The position numbers were made by a program, and so were the translations under genes. Positions 10,017-18,356 of a stretch of DNA of 21,304 nt are shown here, one piece after another. The DNA comes from Ophioceras dolichostomum (lineage: Eukaryota > Ascomycota > Sordariomycetes > Magnaporthales > Ophioceraceae). The DNA lies in the NCBI GenBank assembly GCA_003049485.1, contig PYST01000506.1, positions 1 through 21,304 of the forward strand, in the 5' to 3' direction. The notes below the pieces were generated by a model. That model worked only from the letters and a program-made list of their open reading frames with translations. It did no database searches and was not told where the DNA came from. Position 1 is the stretch's first letter. Each line of letters opens with the position of its first letter.

Positions 10017-10965
10017 AAAGGCACTGGAGTGATATGCAGACCTTGTTACGTTTTCACAAATTTAAAACAAGCCAAGGGTGCTGCGATTCTTCTAGTTCTC
10101 GCAAAAAACAGACGACACCTCCTAGCGCCATGCTGTGGCGAAGGTCACTCACTCACTGATCGAGAAGAGCACGACCGAGGGGGGGAAAGGGTCGAGAGGG
10201 ACGAAATAGTTGCTCAGGGTTAAGTGAGAAAAGAAGATTCGAGTTGTTGTTTTATTACTGAGCCGAAGCCTTTCATAGAATTTGCATTGAAGCATTGCCT
10301 GAAAGATTATGGATGTACGTACTTTGAGATGGCAACAGCTAGATAGACCCTTGCTGGAATAGAAGTAGGCAGGGCCAAGCAAGAACTTCTTTGCGAAAAC
10401 GTATAAAGAGTACGAAGCAGACGTTAAGGCGAGTGGGAGAGGAGGAGGACCTGCATTGGCTTCCGTTGCTTGCAACCCGCGCCGATGGCCTGACCAGGGC
10501 ACAGAGAGCGATAAGTTTGTATCAGGGAGACACGAAAGCTGTCCAGGAGGGAAAACCATTGCGTAAAGCTATAGATAGAGCTATGATGACTGCTTGCTTT
10601 CGCCCGTTTTAACTTGAGTGCTTTTTGTATTTGCGCCATGCATGCCACACGACCCCAGGACCAGAACAAGTACGGGCGAGGAAGAGTGAATTGGGCCGAG
10701 CGGTATGAAAAGATCAGCAACAACGACCTCAATCAAGGTGGACAAAAACTCAAAATGTTGCCAACTCCAAGGAGCTGGTACAGAATTTTCAACCCGTCGA
10801 GTCCATCCGGAAACCATCTCCATTAATTTATAACGACCCTTTACAGGTCGAACGGACGGACTAACGTCGGCTCCCTGGGAAACCCCAAATTTAAATTGCG
10901 GCGTCCTGCTTTATCGGCCAAGCCAACAGGAGCAGTTATCTCTCACGTCTGTTTGTCCGTCGCTC
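10017..10965. other. Convergent intergenic region, no gene seen
   Basis: About 950 bp between the 3' ends of the plus-strand membrane gene and the minus-strand SWC2 gene. It should hold both 3' UTRs and terminators. Open frames here are short and low in codon structure. No tRNA, repeat or transposon end was recognised. Confidence 0.5.
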
Positions 10966-13900
10966 CTATGGCTTCAGTGGGTCGCTGGGCCCTTGGCCCG
11001 TTGAAACAGGCGCCGTTGTTCCGCCGGCGGCGGCGACGGGAAGCGTGGCAGCCGTGGCAGCCGTGGCAGCCGCGAGAGGAGCGTTGGCGGCTGGAACGGC
11101 GGCTGGGACGGCGGCGGCTGGGATAACGGGGACAGCAGGAGGAGCCGGAACAGGAGCAGGGGCAGAGACAGCGGCCGGTGCGGCGAGTGTGGCCGGCGCC
11201 GGTGTAAGCGCAGTAGTACTCGTAGCTACGCCTGCCACTGGAGGCGGAGCAGCCGCAATGTTGGTGGGCGGGGGGTTTTGCGTTGCTTGGGGAGCAGTGG
11301 CGGCTGTGGGCGGGATAGAGGGTGCAGGAGTAGCGATTGCTGCTGGTGCGGCTGCCGTCGGGATGGATGGGGGAGCAGGCGGATGAGGGACGGATACTAC
11401 TGCTGGAGCTGGAGCTGGGGTTCGAAAGGGGGCAGCAGACGGGGGAGGAGCTGGATGAGGCGGGTGGTGCGGGGCCGCAGTTGTCGGGCTAGGAGGCACG
11501 GCGATGGGGTTTCGCATGATTGGCGTCGTCGTCGCGGGAGCGGCGAGGGGGCTGGCCAGCCCTGCAGGAGGAGCCGGCGGGTGTCCAGCCGGAGCGAAGG
11601 TGCTCTTGGCGGTAGCGAAAGGTTTTTGAAGAGGAGCAGGGCCCGTAACCGTAGGAGCAGCCAGCTTGGGAGCGGCCGCCGATGCAGGTGCCGCAAGACG
11701 CGGCATCGCCACAGGTCCGGGTCCCGGGGCAAGTTTAGGTCCTTGGCTAGATACAGGAGGCCCGGGGGCAAGTACAGGCGCAGATCCGGGAACCTGAACT
11801 TGGGTAGGCGCTTGGGCGAGTGTAGAGATCGCTACCGGATGATGTTGAGGCGCAGGAGCAACAACGTCACCAGCTGCCGGGTCCGCTACTACTGGCGCGG
11901 GCACTGGCGTAGGTGGTGGTGGAGGGGTCTCCTCCTTCGGACCACCCGTGAACCGAGACGGCACGCCCGTCGCAGCCGTCTCGCCCGTGCCGACCCAGAC
12001 ATCCATCAAGTTGCTCCACTTGTACTCCCCGCGAGACAGGGCGCGGATCTCCTTGAAGGCGTTCATGTTTGCAAAGTGCAGGCCCGTCTTCGGGTCCCTG
12101 TACTTGGCCAAGTGATTGGTGATGACGCAGTGGGGAGCGTGCGCGGGCTTCGCGAGCTTGGTCATCTTTCGCCCGAAGAGGATCTGCGTCTGCACCGTCT
12201 TGTCCTTGATAGCCTCGTCGTCGAAGTTCTGTAGGAGGATGCAGCTGCGCGTGACTTTCCCCTCCAGTGGGGGTTCCGGCTCCTCCCTCACCGGCTCAGG
12301 GGCCGGTTCTTGTACAACGGCCTTCTTCGGCCCCCGCTTCTTGGGCTGCGTCTGGGCTGGTGGTGGTTGTGGGGGTGGCGCCAATGTTTGCTCGGTGATG
12401 GCTGCTGTTGATGAAGGTGCGGGGGGTTGCGAGTTTTGTGATGGTTGTGCGGTTGGTATAGCCGGAGGAGGAGGGGGTGGAGGCGGCGCCGCTGGTGAGA
12501 TTGATGGCACCGCTAGGAGATTCGATGATGCAGGAGCCGTGGGCATAGACAGGAGCGGCTGTGCTTGTGATGTATATGGGGCCGCGAGCACACTGGTGCC
12601 GGTGCCAGTACCTGTCGCGGCGGGGACATGGGCCGGAGCTGGGTCAGGGGCCGGTGCAGACGCAGGGGCGGCCAACCCGGATGATGTTGTTGCAGATGCA
12701 GGGGCTAGCATGCTGACTGGCGGCGCCAGCACACTGGCTTGCGACACCTTCAAGTCTGCAGAGGGGGAGGTCTCGGGGACGGGAGCCGCCGTTGGGCCCG
12801 GAGGTTCTGTGGGAGGAGGGTCGATCGGCTGAGAGACAGCGTTGTGGAACACCGGCGCCGCAACGTCGGCCGTGGGCGCTCCAGAAGCGGTTTCAGCCGC
12901 AGGAGCCTCAACTGGTGATTCAGTCACAGGGGTAGCAGCGGCAGCAGCAGCAGCAGCAGCAGCGGCAGACTGCCGCTTCTTCCTCGGCGCTTTCTCTTCC
13001 ATGGCGACCATCCTCCCGACATTCCGTAGCTGGCCCTCCCCGTTCAACTCCAAGATGCCGCTCCAGAAGGTAAACACTGGACCCTCGAGCTTGCGGTTGT
13101 ACATGGCGGCCAGCTTCGCGGCCCGCTCCTCCTCGCGCTGCTTCTCGGCCACCTCCCAGCGGTTGAGGCTCTTCGAGTTGCGCTTCTCGACGAGCTCGGC
13201 CTCGAGGAGGCGCTCGGCCTGCGTCATGGGCGGCTTCTTCATCGCCTCGAGCCGCTTGGCCTTCTTCTCCATCATCTCCAGCTGCTTCTTGCGCCGGTGC
13301 TCGCGCTCCACCATCTGCTGGTGCAGCTGCGCCTTGCTCATGCGCGTCGTTGACCGCGCCGACGCCCGCGTGGGCATGTCGGCCGCGGTGGGCAGCCAAC
13401 TGGCGCGCTCGCTCTTCTTCTTCGGTCGGGGCTTCGGCGCTGCTGGCTGCTGGGGGACAACTTGAGCGCCAGGCGTCGCTGCCCTGGATGATGTTGAGGG
13501 CAGCGCACTGCTCTCGATTCGCACCCGCTTGCGGAACTTGGCTGGGATGGCCTCCTGCGCCTTGCGCTTGCGGGCGGCTGCCCTCTTCTCGCGCTGCTGT
13601 CTCTCTAGCTCTTTCTCCCCTGCAAGCTCATCGTCATTGTCGCCGCCCTTGCCATCCTCCTCGTCGTCGGAACTCGAGTCCATGTGCGCGTCGGATGCGT
13701 CGTCGCCGCCCTCATCGTTGGTGAAACCCGCGTCGTCGTCCGCTTCCGCAAACAGGAGCTCGAGGTCCGAGTCGTCTCCACCGCCTCCAGCTCCTCCGGC
13801 TGAGTCGGATGCCGCGGCTATTTCCTGCGCCAGCATGCTCTTCATGCGGTTTCCGGCAGTCGACCGCTTCGCACGGCCGGTCGCGAGCCATTCTACCTGC

Positions 13901-13998
13901 GAGCTCGTTTCGGTCTCCCCGCCATCGTCGCTGCTGTCATTGTCGGAGGACGAGGAGTCCTCGGGCGATTGTGTAGGTACATCGACGTCGGTGGCCAT
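10966..13998 (-). CDS. swc2: SWR1-complex subunit 2 (Swc2/Vps72, YL1 family)
   Basis: Single-exon gene of 1010 residues, ATG in good context (CTCAACATGGCC). The N-terminal third is the YL1 domain: an acidic start, RAKRSTAGNRMKSMLAQE at 42-59, a long Asp/Glu/Ser tract, KFRKRVRIESSALPSTSSR, then a basic helix-rich section (HRRKKQLEMMEKKAKRLEAM, NSKSLNRWEVAEKQREEERA). The YL1_C motif HCVITNHLAKYRDPKTGLHF with AFKEIRAL lies near residues 615-650. Family role: this subunit binds H2A.Z-H2B and helps SWR1 exchange H2A for H2A.Z in nucleosomes. A Pro/Ala/Ser-rich insert separates the two conserved parts, and about 350 more Pro/Ala-rich residues follow the YL1_C motif. A GCA/CTG microsatellite near 12938-12965 encodes poly-Ala. 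Long plus-strand open frames across it are GC-rich shadows. Confidence 0.93.
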   Translation of the reverse strand: MATDVDVPTQSPEDSSSSDNDSSDDGGETETSSQVEWLATGRAKRSTAGNRMKSMLAQEIAAASDSAGGAGGGGDDSDLELLFAEADDDAGFTNDEGGDDASDAHMDSSSDDEEDGKGGDNDDELAGEKELERQQREKRAAARKRKAQEAIPAKFRKRVRIESSALPSTSSRAATPGAQVVPQQPAAPKPRPKKKSERASWLPTAADMPTRASARSTTRMSKAQLHQQMVEREHRRKKQLEMMEKKAKRLEAMKKPPMTQAERLLEAELVEKRNSKSLNRWEVAEKQREEERAAKLAAMYNRKLEGPVFTFWSGILELNGEGQLRNVGRMVAMEEKAPRKKRQSAAAAAAAAAAATPVTESPVEAPAAETASGAPTADVAAPVFHNAVSQPIDPPPTEPPGPTAAPVPETSPSADLKVSQASVLAPPVSMLAPASATTSSGLAAPASAPAPDPAPAHVPAATGTGTGTSVLAAPYTSQAQPLLSMPTAPASSNLLAVPSISPAAPPPPPPPPAIPTAQPSQNSQPPAPSSTAAITEQTLAPPPQPPPAQTQPKKRGPKKAVVQEPAPEPVREEPEPPLEGKVTRSCILLQNFDDEAIKDKTVQTQILFGRKMTKLAKPAHAPHCVITNHLAKYRDPKTGLHFANMNAFKEIRALSRGEYKWSNLMDVWVGTGETAATGVPSRFTGGPKEETPPPPPTPVPAPVVADPAAGDVVAPAPQHHPVAISTLAQAPTQVQVPGSAPVLAPGPPVSSQGPKLAPGPGPVAMPRLAAPASAAAPKLAAPTVTGPAPLQKPFATAKSTFAPAGHPPAPPAGLASPLAAPATTTPIMRNPIAVPPSPTTAAPHHPPHPAPPPSAAPFRTPAPAPAVVSVPHPPAPPSIPTAAAPAAIATPAPSIPPTAATAPQATQNPPPTNIAAAPPPVAGVATSTTALTPAPATLAAPAAVSAPAPVPAPPAVPVIPAAAVPAAVPAANAPLAAATAATAATLPVAAAGGTTAPVSTGQGPSDPLKP

Positions 13999-14620
13999 GT
14001 TGAGTTGGTGAAAAGTGGCTCAGGACGGAACATTAATGATGTTGACTTCGATGGCATTTGATGTGGCGACGCGTTGAACTTTTAAGGGGCGATGCGACTT
14101 GACTTTTTTTCTGGCGTTTTAGCAGGTGCTTGGAACACGCTGACATCACTGGCGCAACGGTCTTTGGTACGCCCCACATCAACCTCATTGCTGCCAGGGT
14201 CACCTATTTCCAGGGTCGTGAACAGCATGCATTGAATAGGACCTCGTCCTAAGGAAGTATTAATCCGCACACTGATACTCCATGCTCTCGACACGAATTC
14301 AATCTTGAGTTCGTTCGTATTCGTTAAATAAACCGAAGGCTCGAAATCTATCTGTGCTAATGAAGGTGTCGATCCTTCATGGACCTTTGTGGTGGACCTA
14401 AGGCATGCACTGTGCCAAGTGATGCTGGAATGCATGCTCTGATATGTGATATATGTTCTCTGTTCCGCCACAGAAGAACGCCCATCGACTCCGTTGCCCC
14501 CGTTGACTCCAGTCACCAAGGAAAAACCATATCCAAAAAAAGGGCATGCAAAATACATCGAGGCAATACAAAGCAGAAAGCCAAAAACTCAAGTAAACCA
14601 GGTACAAAACAGTCAAGTGT
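13999..14620. promoter_or_regulatory. Tandem intergenic: SWC2 promoter and ATG15 3' region
   Basis: About 620 bp between two minus-strand genes. It must contain the 3' UTR of ATG15 and the promoter of SWC2. A T-rich stretch at 14104-14110 and a short inverted repeat at 14362-14378 are visible. No gene could be supported. Confidence 0.5.
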
Positions 14621-16743
14621 TCACAACTCGCCCATCTCAGGGGCCATACAGTCGTCATTCTCCCACTCCTTGCACTGCCCGAACCAGCCACGGCGGACAC
14701 ACCGGCCTTTGGAGGGTGGGACCTCCTTGGATGGGCTGGGTGTCTCGGTAGGCTCGGTGGGAGGGGTAGTGGTTGCGGGTGCTGTAGGCGGTGATGTGAT
14801 CGGGTGCGATGTCGGAATGACGGTGTTATCAGTCCCACTGGAAGTGGTTTTGTCGTTGCATCCCCAAAACTTCCCAGGGGTCAGGCAAGTAGCCGACGTT
14901 GTGAGAGTCGGTCGACTTTCTGATGTCGTGGTGATAGGGGTGGTAGTGGTCGTTTTGTCCTTGCAGCCGAACCAACCCGGAGTCTTGCAAGTTGAGGTTG
15001 TAGTCGTTGGACTACAAGTAGTGGGACTACAAGTGGTGGTCGTTGTCGTCGTTGTCGTCTCGTCCAGGCAACCCCACCATCCTAAAAGGGGAGAGATGAT
15101 GTCAGTCCGAAATTCAATACTGCCTAAGCAATTCCTCTCCCGATCTTGGGGTTCTGTGAACCCCCAGAATATGTACTTACCAGGTGTTTTGCAGGTCTGC
15201 GTCCGTGTCACAGTCTTAGAGGTAGTCGACGAGGTGGACGACGTTGTCGTTTCGGTTCCGTTGCTCTCATACATCTTCCAGGAAGAGCAGTCGCGGCATT
15301 CGGTACGGGGGATGCACTCCGGGACGGTGTCGTATTTCAGGAGAACATCCTGAATCACAGTGCGGATCTTATGCGTACCGACGCCCACTCGCCAGCCCTT
15401 GTCGGCGACAACGTCATAAATGCATTCGAACCCGGTGTGACACGCCGTTTCAAGCGCATAGCCAGCGTACGAGCACGACGCCGTCGCGCCGTTGCACGTG
15501 CCGATGTATATCGGGTCGGCGGTGTGTCCGAAGTGGTAGGACCCCGTGAACTGGCGGGTCTGCGGTAGCCTCGAGTCCGACATCGGCGGCACCGGGAGTC
15601 CAAGTCGGGAGGCGGCCATAGCCTCGGGCACGGCTTCAAAGGTGACGACGGGCAGACCGTAGGTCAAGCCGAGGAAGGAGCTCACAGCGCCGCCCAGAGA
15701 GTGACCCGTCAGCCATATGTTGGAAGTAGGATAGAGCTCGGTGACGTTCGAGAAGAGCTCTCGCGCCGCCATATAGTACCGGTTCTCCTCGCGTAGGGCC
15801 TGCGACACGCACGTCACGTTACAGGCGTAGCTCCCCGTCGCGCAGTCGCAAACTTGGCGCCACGTCCACTGACCCTGCTGGGCGCAGCAGCAGCTGAAAA
15901 ACAGGTTGTCGTTCTCCTTATCGTTGGTCGTGGTGCCCTCGCCGTCGAACACTGCGAGCGAGGTGCCCTTGAGCCCGATCACGATCGTGCTATTGTTCTC
16001 ATCCGCCCAGATGTGTCCCCGCAGCCCGTCCGACTCCCACCCAAAATCGGCGCTGCGGTTGAAGGACTCGCCGACCTCCTCCCAGTCGGCCTCATCCGGC
16101 GTGTGGACATATGCGTTGGCGGCCATGTACGCGAAGTTGACAACCGTATCCTTGTCCTCGATGTTGGGCACTGGCAAGTCATCGATCGTCCAGGCGTCGG
16201 CCGACAGCACGGATACGAAGCCCTTCTCTCGCGCCTCGGCGATCATGGGTTCGACTACACTCGGCCTTCGGTCCACTAGACGCTCTATCTTGCCGGGGCG
16301 ACTCTTCGCCTTTAATTCGGGGACCCGATGTACGTCGAAACCGTCTTCGGCGGCGAGCCAAATGCCGGCTTCCGCTGTGTGGACATCCTGCTTCCTGTGT
16401 AGTCTCGGGTGTTGATGCGTCCCATGGTGGAAAATATGGCGAAGAGTCTAGCAGCCAGGCGTTAGTTGTGCGAACGCATCCAAATGAGTTCAAGGATCTG
16501 AAGCTTGATCATCGGGAGGCTTACGAAGGTGTGCTCTGCCGGCGCAGGAGGCTCCGGGTGGAGTGGCGGAATCGGCCCTGGAGGCAGCGGCAGGACGATC
16601 TGTTCACGCGCGTTGTTGTTGTTGCTGTTGGGACGTACGGCCGCGACTGGAGTGGCAGATAGCGCGAGGAAAGATAGGAGAAGATGGGCGGTAACTCTGC
16701 CGGCAGAGGTGCATTTGTTGGCGTTCTTCTGCCTCACAATCAT
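14621..16743 (-). CDS. atg15: Autophagic-body lipase Atg15
   Basis: Exons 16743-16525, 16447-15181 and 15081-14621 give 648 residues. Both introns (77 and 99 nt) have GTAAG donors and CTAAC or CTGAC branch-like sites. Residues 18-36 are a hydrophobic signal anchor (VTAHLLLSFLALSATPVAAV). Splicing the first intron creates EHTFTLRHIFHHGTH, a hallmark of the family. The lipase_3 domain carries GHSLGG with Ser323, and Asp384 (HTADPIYIG) and His432 (GTHKI) fit the Ser-Asp-His triad. Several Asn-x-Ser/Thr sites and Cys-rich FFSCCC..CDC segments fit a lumenal protein. Known role: the enzyme travels through the endosomal route to the vacuole and disintegrates autophagic bodies. The tail is Thr-rich and carries Cys modules of the type TCKTPGWFGC. 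The 99-nt intron is a multiple of three without a stop, so retention would add 33 residues. Confidence 0.95.
14640..15215 (-). repeat. Thr-rich tail of Atg15 with repeated Cys modules
   Basis: Protein-level repeat. Module 1 is TCKTPG plus WWGCLDE (split by the 99-nt intron), module 2 TCKTPGWFGCKDK, module 3 TCLTPGKFWGCNDK, and module 4 a diverged GRCVRRGWFGQCKEW near the end. Thr/Ser-only linkers separate them, like O-glycosylated stalks. The spacing C-x(5-7)-G-C suggests one disulfide per module. The function is not known to me. Confidence 0.75.
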
Positions 16744-18356
16744 CTTGACGGTTGCACGACAATATACAGGGGAAGGCGAAATGGAGGCGTTGAGAAAAAA
16801 AGAGGTGGTCCGAAAAGAAAGGCGCCGTATGCGCAAAGGAAGAGGGGTTAAAGGAATATGTGCGGTTGACGTCAGGTGAAAGAGGTAAGAGGATAGGAGG
16901 AGATGAGGAGAATGATGGTGCTTGCGTCGTCGACCGAAGGTGGGAATCTCGGGATGGATGGAAGGTCGACTCAACGGAGACGCACCCCACGGACCCCGTT
17001 TCTCAACACTAACGGCGATAGCGGCGCGTACAAGTTATGATGACATGGGCAACGGCAAATGGCTCGGGTGAGGGGCTGAAAAATGCGCTGTGTGGCTTAT
17101 GCAGTATGCCGAGGCACCCATGTGGCGCGGGTTATCCCAGGCGCATCCTGTAAGTAGATTCCAGGCTCGGCAAAGGCTCCAAGCGAAAGTTTCTCAGAGT
17201 CCGTCGGTCTTTGTCCGCAAAGGATCAGACTGACCATGTCTGAGACCGATGTCCGATGCGTGCAGTTGCCAGTCATCGGCTCTGCTTAATGTGGACACAG
17301 TGGCGGACGGATCGCGATCACGGGTTGCCTAATGGCTTCAGGCGGTGGCTGCCTGGCTGGTGACGCGGATTGCAAGCCGGGAATCGCGCGGGTCACGCCG
17401 ACAGACTCGAGACTACGAATTCAACTTATAGCTTGCAGCACATGGTTGGACACCACGAAGTACCACTTTGCATCTCCAAAAAATTCCCACGTTGTGATCT
17501 CCAGCTGGGTACCTCCTGTGGGAGTGTAGGTAGTGTTCAAGCTGCTGTTGCATCCCGACTCCACTCCACCAGCACCTGCAGCTCCCCGCTACACAGAAGA
17601 AACGCACACTTTTCAGTAGCTCCGACCTGGCTGGACCAGGGCTCCGCGCTGCACAAGAGGCGCCTTCAGCGACAAGCTTTCCCCGTCCGTGCCATCAATG
17701 CACACGACTCAATCATCTAAAGTCTACATCATCCCCCTCGAACAACGAACGTGCGAGACGCAACACTGCAGTGTCCAACGCGGGAGGCTTTGGGATCATA
17801 GCCTCCAAATCCGTCTCCATCCCCCAGCCAGCCTGGTCTCAGCCAGTCGGTGGCTTCACTGGCCGCCCTTGTTGCTCCCCTGGTGACCGCCGTGACTGGC
17901 CCAGACCTCGTCCCTGTGAATGGCATAATAATAATTTGGCACCAGCCAGCCCGTCTTTGACCCTTCACCCACCACTCGTTTCGGTCCGTATGGTTTCAAG
18001 AATAATTTAGTGCTCAATGCACATGCCATGTACGTTCTCCAGCCCTTTCAACTCCTGGATATGGAATATAGGACGAGAGTTTCTCTTGACTTAGTTTGTT
18101 CTCAGGGGAAATCTATCCCTGGCTTTCACACGGCCAACGAACAACAAAAAGTCATCTTGGGCCTCCTCTCTCGTGACCCTTTTTGAACCCGGCTGAGCCG
18201 AGCTGGCCGACTTGGGTCTGGCCTTCGAACTGGCCTCGTCTCATCTCGTCCTCACTCTCTTTTCTTGATTACCCTCTATTTTGGCTCCAAATTCGAATCT
18301 TTATAGTCATCGCCTTGCTGTTGCTGGGCCCCGTACGCGCGGAAGGACTAACCAAC
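16744..18356. promoter_or_regulatory. Divergent promoter region between ATG15 and the VPS9-domain gene
   Basis: About 1.6 kb with no supported gene. Pyrimidine-rich tracts typical of filamentous-fungal promoters lie close to the VPS9-gene start (about 18236-18300: CTCGTCTC, CACTCTCTTTTCTTG). A possible 5' UTR intron lies at about 18332-18379: GTACGC donor, GACTAAC branch, TTGACAG acceptor. No tRNA was found. It could serve both genes. Confidence 0.5.

Noticed and set aside
12938..12965. GCA/CTG triplet run as a possible functional repeat
   Set aside because: It simply encodes poly-Ala inside SWC2 and is ordinary for such low-complexity regions.
11278..13465. Long plus-strand open frames opposite SWC2 (up to about 318 codons)
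   Set aside because: They are GC-rich antisense shadows of the Pro/Ala codons, with Arg/Gly/Ser monotony and no domain signal.
14362..14378. tRNA T-arm-like hairpin (5-bp stem, 7-nt loop resembling a B box)
   Set aside because: No matching acceptor stem, D-arm or anticodon arm could be built upstream on the minus strand.
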